In this document: piece by piece, positions 25,417 to 34,070 of the stretch
How positions within the stretch are numbered: position 1 is the stretch's first letter
Layout: the number at the start of each line of letters is the position of its first letter
NCBI RefSeq assembly: GCF_001305515.1
Contig: NZ_LJYW01000001.1
Location: forward strand, 1,534,320-1,598,319
Direction of reading: 5' to 3'
Source: Prosthecodimorpha hirschii
GTDB lineage: Bacteria; Pseudomonadota; Alphaproteobacteria; Rhizobiales; Ancalomicrobiaceae
DNA length: 64,000 nt
Program-made: the position numbers and the translations under genes
Notes under the pieces: model-generated
Told to the model about the DNA's origin: nothing
Databases searched by the model: none
Seen by the model: only the letters and a program-made list of their open reading frames with translations

Positions 25417-26616
25417 TTGGCACATGACGCACCCGGGGGACCATCCGGTCCTACCAAGCTTGTCATCCGCAATATCGGCATGCTCCTGTCGGGCCGTTTG
25501 GAAGAACCGATCCTCGATGCCGACACGATCGTTGCGACAAACGGTCGCATCACGGCGATCGGCCGCGCCAAGGACTGCGACACCGACGGGGCGACCACGC
25601 TGATCGACGCGCATGGCTCGCCGGTCGCGCCCGGCCTGATCGACAGCCATGTCCATCCGGTCGCCGGCGACTGGACGCCGCGCCAGAGCCAGCTCAACTG
25701 GATCGACAGTTCGATGCATGGCGGCGTCACCACCATGATCTCGGCCGGCGAGGTGCACATGCCCGGCCGGCCGCGCGACATCGTCGGCCTGAAGGCGATG
25801 GCGATCACCGCGCAGCGCATCTATTCGTCGTTCCGGCCGGGCGGCGTGAAGCTGCATGCCGGCGCGCCGGTGATCGAGCACGGCATGACCGAGGCGGATT
25901 TCAAGGATCTGGCCGATGCCGGCGTCTCGCTCCTCGGCGAGATCGGCCTCGGCGGCGTCAAGGACGGCCCGACCGGCCGCAAGATGGTCGAATGGGCGCG
26001 CAAATACGGCATCCAGAGCACCATCCACACCGGCGGCCCGTCGATCCCGGGCTCCGGCCTGATCGACAAGGACGTGGTGCTGGAATGCGATGCCGACATC
26101 GTCGGCCACATCAACGGCGGCCATACCGCGCTGCCCGACGACCAGATCCGCTGCATCTGCGAAGGCTGCCGGCGCGGCCTCGAACTGGTCCATAACGGCA
26201 ACGAGCGCTCGGCGCTCTACACGCTGCGCACCGCCCGCGACATGGGCCAGCTGGAGCGCGTCATCCTGGGCACGGACGGGCCGGCCGGCTCGGGCGTGCA
26301 GCCGCTCGGCATCCTGCGCATGGTCTCGATGCTGTCCGCGCTCGGCGACGTGCCGGCCGAACTCGCCTTCTGCTTTGCGACCGGCAACACCGCGCGCATG
26401 CGCAAGCTCGACTGCGGCATCATCGAGGTCGGCCGCACCGCCGATTTCGTGTTCCTGGACCGCCCGCAGCATTCCGCCGGCAAGAACCTGCTGCACGCCG
26501 TCCAGCTCGGCGACCTGCCCGGCATCGGCATGGTGGTGATCGACGGCCTCGTCCGCGCCGGCCGCAGCCGCAACACCCCGCCGGCCACGCTGGTCCCGGA
26601 GGTGGTGCACGGCTGA
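25417..26616 (+). CDS. enamidase (6-oxo-1,4,5,6-tetrahydronicotinate amidohydrolase)
   Basis: 399-residue amidohydrolase-superfamily enzyme very similar in pattern to the Eubacterium barkeri enamidase, which opens 1,4,5,6-tetrahydro-6-oxonicotinate to 2-formylglutarate and ammonia. Shared stretches include LVIRNIGMLLSG, LHGGVTTMISAG-type SMHGGVTTMISAGEVHMPGRP, HTGGPSIPGS and SRNTPPA at the end. Metal ligands visible are H78 and H80 (SHVH), E175, H204, H231 and D287 (GTDGPAGSG). No ATG is available near the family start; TTG 25417 with GGAGG 5 bp upstream is chosen. Divergent from fpr; a LuxR-type regulator gene follows. Confidence 0.88.
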   Translation: MAHDAPGGPSGPTKLVIRNIGMLLSGRLEEPILDADTIVATNGRITAIGRAKDCDTDGATTLIDAHGSPVAPGLIDSHVHPVAGDWTPRQSQLNWIDSSMHGGVTTMISAGEVHMPGRPRDIVGLKAMAITAQRIYSSFRPGGVKLHAGAPVIEHGMTEADFKDLADAGVSLLGEIGLGGVKDGPTGRKMVEWARKYGIQSTIHTGGPSIPGSGLIDKDVVLECDADIVGHINGGHTALPDDQIRCICEGCRRGLELVHNGNERSALYTLRTARDMGQLERVILGTDGPAGSGVQPLGILRMVSMLSALGDVPAELAFCFATGNTARMRKLDCGIIEVGRTADFVFLDRPQHSAGKNLLHAVQLGDLPGIGMVVIDGLVRAGRSRNTPPATLVPEVVHG

Positions 26617-26687
26617 GGCAGAGGCCGGCCCGTTCCGATCGAGGCGTTCCCGTCGGGATGGGCCGAAGTCGATCCGGAGGTGGCGGG

Positions 26688-27755
26688 ATGGATATCGCCG
26701 GACTGGTCGAGGAGATCTACGAAGCCGCGATCGTTCCCGATCTCTGGCATCGCCTGCTCGACCGGCTCGCCGAGATTGCCGGCGCCGAGGGGACGCTGCT
26801 GTTTGCCGCCCGGCCGGGGGCGACGCGCCACATCAACTCCCCGCGCATCGATCGGCTCATCGAAGCCTGGGTCAAGGACGGCTGGGCGGGCGCGCGGAAC
26901 GATCGCGGCAACCGCCTGATTCCGATCCGGGAACCACGGTTCCTGACCGATTTCGACGGCTTCAGCCCCGAGGAGATGGACCGTTCGCCCTTCTATACCG
27001 AGTATCTGAGACCGCTCGGATTCTGGTGGTGTGTCGGAACCGCGATCCATTCACCGACGGCCGACACGATCATCTTCTCGATCGAACGGCTGGAGAGAAA
27101 CGGCCCGGTCGAGCCGGAGGCCGTCCGCAGGCTCGATCACCTGCGGCCGCATCTCGCCCGCGCCGCCGTCCTGTCCGCCCGGGTCGGCATCGAGCGGATG
27201 CAGGCCGGGGTGATCGCCCTCGAGACCGTCGGCCTGCCCGCCGCCATCGTCGACGCCACGGGCCGGGTCCTCGCCGCGAACGGCCTCTTCGCCGGATGCA
27301 GCCCATCGATGCGGATCGGCGCGCATGACCGGCTTCTCTTCGGGGACGAGACCTCGAACACCGCCTTCAGGAACGCCCTTCGGCATGGGGGCCGCGGGGC
27401 CGCAGCATCGCTGGCCCTTCCGGCGAGGGACGGCGCCGCTGCCGCCGTGGCTCACCTCGTACCGCTGAAAGGGTCGGCCCTGGATGTCTTCACGGGGGCG
27501 GCATGCCTGGTCTATGCGACGGTCCTGGCGCCGAAAGGGGCGCTGCCGGCGGCCCTGATCGAGGTCCTGTTCGACCTCACGGCCGCCGAGGCGCGGGTGG
27601 CCTCCATGGTCGCGGCCGGCACCAGCGTCGCCGCGGCTGCGCTGAAGCTCAGCGTCACGCCGGAAACGATCCGGGCCCACTTGAAATCGGTCTACGCCAA
27701 GACTGGCGTGCATCGACAGATCGATCTCGCGCGCTTGTTGTCGGAACGACCCTGA
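26688..27755 (+). CDS. LuxR-family helix-turn-helix regulator
   Basis: 355-residue regulator. The C-terminal ~60 residues form a LuxR-type DNA-binding domain (LTAAEARVASMVAAG, SVTPETIRAHLKSVYAKTGVHRQIDLARLL). The N-terminal 280 residues are a sensory region without a recognised motif, possibly GAF/PAS-like (PAAIVDATGRVLAANG near residue 185 looks PAS-like). ATG 26688 follows CCGGAGG. It lies 71 bp downstream of the enamidase gene on the same strand, so it may regulate nicotinate use; a palindrome just after its stop (27836-27855) may be one of its targets. Confidence 0.85.
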   Translation: MDIAGLVEEIYEAAIVPDLWHRLLDRLAEIAGAEGTLLFAARPGATRHINSPRIDRLIEAWVKDGWAGARNDRGNRLIPIREPRFLTDFDGFSPEEMDRSPFYTEYLRPLGFWWCVGTAIHSPTADTIIFSIERLERNGPVEPEAVRRLDHLRPHLARAAVLSARVGIERMQAGVIALETVGLPAAIVDATGRVLAANGLFAGCSPSMRIGAHDRLLFGDETSNTAFRNALRHGGRGAAASLALPARDGAAAAVAHLVPLKGSALDVFTGAACLVYATVLAPKGALPAALIEVLFDLTAAEARVASMVAAGTSVAAAALKLSVTPETIRAHLKSVYAKTGVHRQIDLARLLSERP

Positions 27756-27835
27756 CGCCTCCCCGCAAAGCCGCTGCCGAAAACGCTGCGATCCGGCCGG
27801 ACAGGGTCACGCAACTTCGTCCCGGCACGCAGGGA

Positions 27836-27855
27836 CATTACCCATTTGGGTAATG
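27836..27855. promoter_or_regulatory. perfect 8-bp palindrome after the LuxR gene
   Basis: CATTACCC at 27836-27843, ATTT spacer, GGGTAATG at 27848-27855. Symmetrical, A/T-containing and placed 153 bp before the secreted-protein gene at 28009. It reads as an operator or a small stem-loop; no T-tract supports a terminator. Confidence 0.55.
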
Positions 27856-28008
27856 ACGCAACGGAAGATTCAGTATTCCATGACGCGGTTGCTTCGGCAG
27901 CGGACAGTCGGGTGCCGAACCGCCGCGGCCATTCCCCTTGGGCGGCAGTCCTGGCCTCAAGGGCCGCCGGACCGACGGCGCGACGCTTCAGAACACGGGA
28001 GAGGATGC

Positions 28009-28305
28009 ATGCGAAGCTGGATAATCGGCCTGGTCGGCGCCGGACTCTGCGCCCTGGTACCGGCGACACCGTCCGCGGCGGCGACGACCTGCAATGCGGC
28101 CGCGCAGTCGGACGATGTCGACCTTTGCGGCCAGGCCCTTTTCACCTCAGGCCCGGCGGCGACCCGCGCAAAGATGTTCAAGGACTGCGTGATCGAGGAA
28201 ATGGGCAAGAAGGGTTTCACCGAAGGCAAGGACTACACGGTTCGGGTCACCAACGATCCGGCTTCCGAACTCAACGGTCCCGTCTGCAAGAAGGCGAAGA
28301 AATAG
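28009..28305 (+). CDS. small secreted protein, function unknown
   Basis: 98-residue protein with a clear signal peptide (MRSWIIGLVGAGLCALVPATPSAAA). The ~73-residue mature chain has four cysteines (TTCNAAAQ, DLCGQALF, KDCVIEEM, GPVCKKAKK) that could make two disulfides, and a helical AATRAKMFKDCVIEEMGKKGF segment. I do not recognise a family. ATG 28009 is chosen because it begins the signal peptide; GAGAGGA lies just upstream. The next secreted-protein gene follows after 55 bp. Confidence 0.65.
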   Translation: MRSWIIGLVGAGLCALVPATPSAAATTCNAAAQSDDVDLCGQALFTSGPAATRAKMFKDCVIEEMGKKGFTEGKDYTVRVTNDPASELNGPVCKKAKK

Positions 28306-28360
28306 ACGCCGGCGGCGGACGGCGTCCGTCGCACCCTCGGGATTTCGGGAGGCATCGGCT

Positions 28361-29290
28361 ATGGAAGCGATCGTGCCGTCCAGGATGCGGATTCGGCCGG
28401 CGGTCGGGCTGTCGCTGGTCCTCGGGTTGTCGATGACCATGCCGGTCCGACCGCAGGAGCGGCCCGACTTCGACCTGTCGGGTCCCTGGCGATGCTCGGG
28501 CAACTGCGGTGCGGCCGTCGGGACGAGCATCACGATCCGTCAGACCGGCGAGGATCTCCAGCTCACGACGGACAAGGGGGAGACGATCCGCGGGTCGGCA
28601 TCGCTTCGCACGCGTCAGCCGTCCTCGCTCAAATGCCTGCTGAAGCCGCCGCCGGCCGAATGCGCGAAAATGACGACGACCTACGAGCGTCAGGTCGCTC
28701 TTGGGATTGGGCCGGGCGGCTGGAACTGCCAGTTGATCCCGTCCGATATCCGAAGCCGGTCCGACACGGCGCCGCCGTTCAAGGCCGTCACGTTCACCTT
28801 GCAGTCGGTCGAGATCTTCAAGGAAAAATGCGCATTCCCCGGCTCGATCTGGACCGCCGGCAACGAAGCCGCGCTGCCCGAGACGGCCGCGGCCATCACG
28901 TGCGATGCCGAACTTCTCGAAGCCGGCGGCCGGTTCCGCAGCGCCGGTTTGAGCGTGGTCGTCCGCCCTGCCCGGGACACGGCCTACGGATGGGCGGCCG
29001 AGATATCGGAAGGCGGGTCGACGCGGCGCGAGAAGGATGTCGGCGTCGGGGCGGTCTTCCCGAACGATCCGGTCGGCCGGCACGTTCGCGAGCTTTCCCG
29101 GAAGCTCGCCCCGGCCGTCAAATGGGACACGGTGCATCATATTCGAGAGATCAGTGTCGGCTTTGAGTCCATGCTGAAGCAGAGCAGGGGCATCGCCATC
29201 TACGAGATCCGCGATGCCAAGTCGCAGCCGATGGCCCGGCTGTTGACGATCGACGAGGTCAAGCTCGGCCGCTGCGCGGGCGGCCGCTAG
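28361..29290 (+). CDS. predicted secreted protein, function unknown
   Basis: 309-residue protein with an N-terminal basic/hydrophobic segment (PSRMRIRPAVGLSLVLGLSMTM), likely a signal peptide or anchor. The mature part contains a CSGNC motif in a short beta-rich segment resembling lipocalin-like start regions (FDLSGPWRCSGNC, ITIRQTGEDLQLTTDKGE), then several spaced cysteines. A second internal ATG at 28385 would also give a signal sequence. No family assigned. It probably forms an operon with the small secreted-protein gene upstream. Confidence 0.6.
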   Translation: MEAIVPSRMRIRPAVGLSLVLGLSMTMPVRPQERPDFDLSGPWRCSGNCGAAVGTSITIRQTGEDLQLTTDKGETIRGSASLRTRQPSSLKCLLKPPPAECAKMTTTYERQVALGIGPGGWNCQLIPSDIRSRSDTAPPFKAVTFTLQSVEIFKEKCAFPGSIWTAGNEAALPETAAAITCDAELLEAGGRFRSAGLSVVVRPARDTAYGWAAEISEGGSTRREKDVGVGAVFPNDPVGRHVRELSRKLAPAVKWDTVHHIREISVGFESMLKQSRGIAIYEIRDAKSQPMARLLTIDEVKLGRCAGGR

Positions 29291-29521
29291 AACCGGTCCC
29301 GGTCAGATCGACACGATCCGATCGGAAAGAACAGGCTCAAGCCATTGAATCCGGAACATTTCTTTTGCGATTGGACACGTCCATCCAATCGGGAAATGCT
29401 CTGAGCCGGTCCGTCGACGGCCCGGCCCATGCGGTCGATCCGCCCGGGCTGGCGGTGGACGCGATGGACATCCATGCCGTGTCCTGGTGATATCGCCGGG
29501 AAGCGGGCGGAGGAGGTCCCA

Positions 29522-29851
29522 GTGGCGACCGGCGAAGACCTGCGGCGCCTCGCGCTGGCGCTGGCCGGGACGATCGAGGCGCAGCATGTCGACCGGCGCG
29601 CCTTCCGCGTCGCGCGCATCTACGTGACGCTCCACCCCGACGGCCTGACGGCCAATTTCAAGTTCACGCCCGAAGACCAGGCCCTCAAATGCCTGGTCGC
29701 CCCCGACGCCTTCGCACCGGTCCCGGGCGGCTGGGGGCCCATGGGCTGGACCACCGCGACCCTCGCCCGCCTGACCGAAGCCGACCTCGCCCTTGCGCTC
29801 GAAACCGCCTGGCGGGACGCCCAGCCAAGATCGAAATCGAAGCGGAAATAG
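29522..29851 (+). CDS. MmcQ/YjbR family protein
   Basis: 109-residue cytosolic protein of the MmcQ/YjbR (DUF419) family, possibly DNA-binding, function unknown. Family elements: early helix EDLRRLALALAGTIEAQHVDRRAFRV, ARIYVTLHPDGLTANFKFTPEDQALKCL and the GGWGPMGWTTATLARLTEADLALALETAWRDA end with the conserved tryptophans. GTG 29522 has AGGAGG 6 bp upstream. It stands alone between the secreted-protein gene and the CobT-like gene. Confidence 0.8.
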   Translation: MATGEDLRRLALALAGTIEAQHVDRRAFRVARIYVTLHPDGLTANFKFTPEDQALKCLVAPDAFAPVPGGWGPMGWTTATLARLTEADLALALETAWRDAQPRSKSKRK

Positions 29852-29988
29852 CGGGCACCGCTGGCTTCGGGAAATCGGTGCGGATGCTCCTTTCCGTCGC
29901 CATTCGCTACCCCTGGATGCAAGTCGGATCTCGTTCTATACCTTGCTCCCGAAGGTGTCGGCCACGCTGTTCGTCGAAGAGAAGGCTT

Positions 29989-31026
29989 ATGAAGGTCCTG
30001 GACCGCATCCTTGCCCACCCGACGGTCCAGCGCTGGCGGCGGGGCATCGGGGACCCGACAGCCAGGCACGGCGTCACGGCGCCGACGGTTGGCTCCCACC
30101 CGGGCGATCCCGCGCTCGAACCGGAAGGTTACCGCGTCTACACGCACGCCCACGACGAGGAACTGACCGGGGAGGCGTTCCTGACGTGGCTGAAGGAGGA
30201 GTACGGCCATCGGGGCGGCGACTTCGCGGAGGTCAGGCGGGCCTTCGTGCATGACTTCCAGGCGGAGCGAGTGGCGATCCTGGCCCATGCGGGCCGGCTG
30301 CTCCGGAAGATCGAGGCCGGCATTCCTCTCGACGAGAGGAAGCGGACGGTCGTCAGTCTGTTGCTCGATCACTCAGGCTCGATGCGCGGCCTGAAGATGC
30401 TGTCGGCCCTGACGGCGATCGAGTGCGCGGCAGACATGATCGCCTTGGCCGGCATGTCCTGCGAAATCCTGGGCTTCACGACGACGAGCTGGCGCGGCGG
30501 ACGATCACGGCAGCAGTGGATCGCCGACGGCCAGCCGCCCCATCCGGGCCGACTGTGCGATCTGCGCCACATCGTCTACAGGGAGGCCTCGGCGCCGCAC
30601 ACCTCGGGCCTGATCGCCGCCCTGCATCCGGACGCGCTTTACGAGAATATCGACGGCGAAGCCCTCCTCTGGGCCGTATCTCGTCTGCCTCCGGAAAAAT
30701 GGACCAAACGGATCGTCTGCATGGTTGGCGATGGTGCGCCGGTCGACGATTCCACGCTGGCGGCCAATGCGAACCAAAGCCTGCTTTGGGATCACTTCAA
30801 GGCGGTTCTCGGCGACGTCGCGCGGCATGGCGTCCCGGTCGGCAATCTTCACCTCGATCACCAGGAGCGGAAGCTTCCGGTCGTCTCAAGGCATGCGACC
30901 GAACCGCACGGTGCCGGCGTCGCGCTGGTCGACCTGATCGGACAGCTCCTGCTCCCGCAAGCGGCCCCAGCCCCGCTACAAGGCGACCAAGCCGGGGCCC
31001 AAGGCGACGACTCGCCGCCGGCCTGA
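29989..31026 (+). CDS. orphan CobT-like von Willebrand factor A protein
   Basis: 345-residue protein matching the C-terminal vWA half of aerobic cobaltochelatase subunit CobT: LLDHSGSMRG (MIDAS motif), EILGFTTTSWRGGRSRQQWI, PGRLCDLRHIVY, NIDGEALLWA and GDGAPVDDSTL. True CobT is about 600 residues and continues with a GIGHDVTRYYRRAV-type end; here the N-terminal half is missing and that end is replaced by NLHLDHQERKLPVVSRHATEP. No cobS or cobN lies nearby. It may be a stand-alone chaperone-type vWA protein rather than a cobalamin enzyme. ATG 29989 is the first in frame within the conserved part. Confidence 0.8.
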   Translation: MKVLDRILAHPTVQRWRRGIGDPTARHGVTAPTVGSHPGDPALEPEGYRVYTHAHDEELTGEAFLTWLKEEYGHRGGDFAEVRRAFVHDFQAERVAILAHAGRLLRKIEAGIPLDERKRTVVSLLLDHSGSMRGLKMLSALTAIECAADMIALAGMSCEILGFTTTSWRGGRSRQQWIADGQPPHPGRLCDLRHIVYREASAPHTSGLIAALHPDALYENIDGEALLWAVSRLPPEKWTKRIVCMVGDGAPVDDSTLAANANQSLLWDHFKAVLGDVARHGVPVGNLHLDHQERKLPVVSRHATEPHGAGVALVDLIGQLLLPQAAPAPLQGDQAGAQGDDSPPA

Positions 31027-31045
31027 AAGCCATCAAGGCGTCCGA

Positions 31046-31819
31046 TCATTCCTTGGCCGGCGGGAAAACGATCGGCGCGCCGCCGCCGAGCGGGATGGCG
31101 GCGAGGTTCTTGCGGCTGCGGACGATGCCGAAGTCCTTCTCGATCCGGCGCAGTTCCTGGCCCGGCGTGACGCCCTCGCCGCGGACCAGGGCGATGTTCG
31201 GGCCCTTGCCGCCGGGGCGGGTGTGGACGACCGGGGTCTCGTCGACGATGGCGATCTTGCGGTCCGGATAGCCGATCAGCTTCGGAAACAGAAAATCGAG
31301 GCCCCAGGACGAGACGCTGCGGTCGAAATAGGGCCGGCAGATGCGGAAGGCGCGCTGCGACAGGCCGAGCGCCATGATCTCGGCGAAGTCGGTGAAGCGC
31401 AGGCGGTATTCCGGGCGCTGGCTGGTGATGCGGTGGTTGACGAAGGAGCCCGGGCCGAGGGCCGGCTGGGCGATGTCGAGATCGTATTCGGCGACGATCG
31501 CGAAGAAGCGGTTGAGGGTCGGCAGGTCGGCGGCGAGATCGTCGTCGGGCAGCCAGATGAAGCGGTAGCGGTCGAGGCGGGCGCCGAGGCCGGCGAGGCA
31601 CGCGACCGTGCCGGTCGCCTTGCTGCCCTTCTCGAACGAGACCGTCACGTCGGCGGGCCGGTCGGGAAACGGATCCGGGTCGTTGCCGAAATAGCTCAGA
31701 TGCAGGTCCCAGGTCCGCGTCTCGGGCGGAGCGCCCGCGAGCCAGCCGGGATGCAGGGACCGGTCCCCGGCGCGCAGGATGACCAGGACGGGGCGGGCGG
31801 CGGGGTCGACTTCGGTCAT
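31046..31819 (-). CDS. DUF707 family protein (glycosyltransferase-like)
   Basis: 257-residue protein with the DUF707 pattern: RPVLVILRAGDRSLHPGWL, TWDLHLSYFGNDPDPF, YRFIWLPDDDLAADLPTLNRFF (a DDD cluster like a nucleotide-sugar-binding DXD), RFTDFAEIMALGLSQRAF and a late HTRPGGKGPN. A glycosyltransferase A-like fold is inferred; acceptor unknown. It ends tail to tail with the CobT-like gene (20 bp apart) and lies 66 bp downstream of the MarR gene on the same strand. Confidence 0.78.
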   Translation of the reverse strand: MTEVDPAARPVLVILRAGDRSLHPGWLAGAPPETRTWDLHLSYFGNDPDPFPDRPADVTVSFEKGSKATGTVACLAGLGARLDRYRFIWLPDDDLAADLPTLNRFFAIVAEYDLDIAQPALGPGSFVNHRITSQRPEYRLRFTDFAEIMALGLSQRAFRICRPYFDRSVSSWGLDFLFPKLIGYPDRKIAIVDETPVVHTRPGGKGPNIALVRGEGVTPGQELRRIEKDFGIVRSRKNLAAIPLGGGAPIVFPPAKE

Positions 31820-31885
31820 GGAAAACGGCTTGCACCAGGGATGGATCCCCCGGCGCGCGGCCGCGGGGTTCGATGTGGCAAGCTT

Positions 31886-32347
31886 CTACAACATCTTCAC
31901 AAGCAGGCGCAGCAGCGTCTTGCGCTCCTGCGCGGTCAGGTGCGCCAGCGTCTCCTCGGTGATGGCGGTGGCGACCGGGGCGGCGCTTTCGGCGAGGCGG
32001 CGGCCGTCCTCGGTCAGGCCGATGACCAGCCGGCGGGCATCGCCCGGGTCCGGCTCGCCGCTGACCAGGCCGCGGGCGGCGAGCCGATCGACGACGCCCT
32101 TGATGGTCGCCGCATCCATCGCCGTGTGCCGGCCGAGCAGGTTCTGCGACAGCGGCCCCTTCTCGGCGAGCTTGGCCATCGCCGCCCATTGGGTCGGCGT
32201 CAGGCCTTCGATCATGCGCTCGGCGAAGATGGTGGTATGGCGCTGGTTGACCTGCCGGAGCACGAAACCGACCTGGTCGTCGAGCCGATAGGCCGGCGGC
32301 GCGGCCTCGGTGGCTGCGTCTGGAGCAGCCTCCGTCGGATCGCTCAT
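31886..32347 (-). CDS. MarR-family transcriptional regulator
   Basis: 153-residue winged-helix regulator: a dimerisation helix (YRLDDQVGFVLRQVNQRHTTIFAERM), recognition region LTPTQWAAMAKLAEKG and GRHTAMDAATIKGVVDRLAARGLV, and wing DPGDARRLVIGLTEDG. MarR proteins control nicotinate breakdown in other proteobacteria (NicR, BpsR), which makes this a candidate regulator of the hydroxylase/reductase operon ending 221 bp upstream. That assignment rests on context only. Confidence 0.88.
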   Translation of the reverse strand: MSDPTEAAPDAATEAAPPAYRLDDQVGFVLRQVNQRHTTIFAERMIEGLTPTQWAAMAKLAEKGPLSQNLLGRHTAMDAATIKGVVDRLAARGLVSGEPDPGDARRLVIGLTEDGRRLAESAAPVATAITEETLAHLTAQERKTLLRLLVKML

Positions 32348-32521
32348 GGGGCATTCCTCCGCGAGTCTTCTTGTCTGTCGCCCGAAGGTTAGCCGCTCGG
32401 CGCGCCGGCCGCCACAGCGCCGTCGTCGCGGGGGGCGGGGTCGCGGGGCCACCGTCGCGGAGCCACCTTCGAAGCCGAGGCGCCGGCAACCGCAGCGCCC
32501 CTGCGCCGAAGCGGCTCCGAA

Positions 32522-32565
32522 GCCGGAGCGGGCTTGCCGCCGGAGCGGACGCGCCGCCGGAGCGG
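32522..32565. repeat. triplicated GCCGGAGCGG decamer at 17-bp spacing
   Basis: Copies at 32522-32531, 32539-32548 and 32556-32565 lie directly after the livF stop codon in the gap before the MarR gene. The same sequence can pair with GGCGCC/GCGGC stretches around it, so it may form a transcript-end structure. Confidence 0.6.
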
Positions 32566-32568
32566 CGC

Positions 32569-33276
32569 CTACACCGCCAGATAGGCGTCGCGGATGTCCG
32601 GGCGCGCCTCCAGCTCCGCCATGGTGCCGCCGAAGCGGATGCGGCCGCGCTCGATGATATAGGCGCGGTCGGAGATGAGCCGGGCGAAATGGAGATTCTG
32701 TTCGGAGACCAGGATCGACAGCCCCTCCTGCTTCAGGCGCACGATGGCGGCGGCCATGTCCTCGACGATGCGCGGGGCGAGGCCCTCGGACGGTTCGTCG
32801 AGCAGGACGGCGCTGGGATTGCCCATCAGGGTGCGGGCGATGGTCAGCATCTGCTGCTCGCCGCCACTCATCCGCCCGCCCGGCCGGCGGCGCATCTCGC
32901 CGAGATTGGGGAACAGGGCGTAGAGCCGCTCCGGCGTCCAGGGCGTCAGGCCCGCGCGCGCCGGCCGGCGGCCGACCTCGAGATTTTCCTCCACCGTCAG
33001 GTCGGTGAAGATGCGCCGGTCCTCGGGCACAAAGCCGAGGCCGAGGCGGGCGATCTCGTGGGTCGCCATGCGGCCGATCTCCTGCCCCTCGAAGCCGATG
33101 CGGCCGGAGCGGCGCGGCACCAGCCCGACCAGGGCGCGGAAGGTGGTCGACTTGCCGGCGCCGTTGCGGCCGAGCAGCGCGACCACCTCGCCGCGGCCGA
33201 GGTCCAGCGCGACATGATCGAGGATCTGCGCCGGGCCGTACCAGGCATCCAGATCGGCGACGGAGAGCACGCTCAT
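32569..33276 (-). CDS. livF: branched-chain-type ABC transporter ATP-binding protein LivF
   Basis: 235-residue ATPase of the LivF class: Walker A GRNGAGKSTT, Q-loop around FVPEDRRIF, signature MSGGEQQMLTIARTLMG, Walker B AVLLDEPSEGLAP, switch region LVSEQN. It overlaps livG by 4 bp. Last gene of the probable nicotinate-linked operon. Confidence 0.94.
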   Translation of the reverse strand: MSVLSVADLDAWYGPAQILDHVALDLGRGEVVALLGRNGAGKSTTFRALVGLVPRRSGRIGFEGQEIGRMATHEIARLGLGFVPEDRRIFTDLTVEENLEVGRRPARAGLTPWTPERLYALFPNLGEMRRRPGGRMSGGEQQMLTIARTLMGNPSAVLLDEPSEGLAPRIVEDMAAAIVRLKQEGLSILVSEQNLHFARLISDRAYIIERGRIRFGGTMAELEARPDIRDAYLAV

Positions 33277-34070
33277 TGGGCGCCTCCCGGGGCCGGGGCG
33301 GCGACCTCGGTTTCGGCCGCGAAGGTCGAGCCGCCGCCGAGATAGACCTCGCGCACCTTGGGATCGTGGCGCACGGCGGTCGGCGAGCCCTCGGCGATCA
33401 GGTTGCCGCGGTCGAGCACCATGATCCGGTCGGCATGTTCGAAGACCACGTCCATGTCGTGCTCGGTGAAGAGGACGCCCAGCCCGCGCTCGCGCGCGAT
33501 CTCGGCGGTCAGCCGCATCAGGTCGATGCGCTCGGCCGGCGCCATGCCGGCGGTCGGCTCGTCCATCAGCAGCACCTTGGGGTCGTTGGAGAGCGCGACG
33601 GCGAGTTCCAGCCGCTTCAGGTCGCCATAGGCGAGCTCGCCGCAGGGCCGCCCGGCCTGATCGGCCAGGCCGACCAGCGCCAGGAGCCGTTCCGCCTCGG
33701 CCCGCTTCAGGGTGCCGAGCGCGCCGAGCCGCCAGGCCAGCGCCGCATCGGCGGAGACCAGCGCCACCTGGACATTCTCGATCACCGTCATCGAGCCGAA
33801 GGTGGCGGTGATCTGGAAGGTGCGCCCGACGCCGAGCGCCCAGATGCGGCGCGGATCGAGCCGCGTCGTGTCGCGGCCCAGGATGGTGATCCGGCCGCGA
33901 TCGGGCTTGATCTGGCCGTGCAGCATGTTGAAGCAGGTGCTCTTGCCGGCGCCGTTCGGGCCGATCAGCGCCAGCATCTCGCCGGCCGCGAGCCGGAAGC
34001 TGACGCCGCGCACGGCATGCACGCCGCCATAGGATTTGTGGATGCCGTCGACATCGACCACCACCGTCAT
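33273..34070 (-). CDS. livG: branched-chain-type ABC transporter ATP-binding protein LivG
   Basis: 265-residue ATPase of the LivG class: Walker A GPNGAGKSTCFNML, TFQITATFGSMTVIENV Q-loop, signature LAYGDLKRLELAVALSNDP (a DLKR variant rather than QQRR), Walker B VLLMDEPTAGMAP and the HDMDVVFEHADRIMVLD end. It overlaps livF and the fused permease gene by four bases each. A ~20-residue Ala/Pro tail follows the domain. Confidence 0.94.
   Translation of the reverse strand: MTVVVDVDGIHKSYGGVHAVRGVSFRLAAGEMLALIGPNGAGKSTCFNMLHGQIKPDRGRITILGRDTTRLDPRRIWALGVGRTFQITATFGSMTVIENVQVALVSADAALAWRLGALGTLKRAEAERLLALVGLADQAGRPCGELAYGDLKRLELAVALSNDPKVLLMDEPTAGMAPAERIDLMRLTAEIARERGLGVLFTEHDMDVVFEHADRIMVLDRGNLIAEGSPTAVRHDPKVREVYLGGGSTFAAETEVAAPAPGGAQ

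Noticed and set aside
29989-31026. functional cobaltochelatase subunit CobT
   Set aside because: Only the vWA half is present, the terminal CobT segment is replaced and there is no cobS or cobN nearby.
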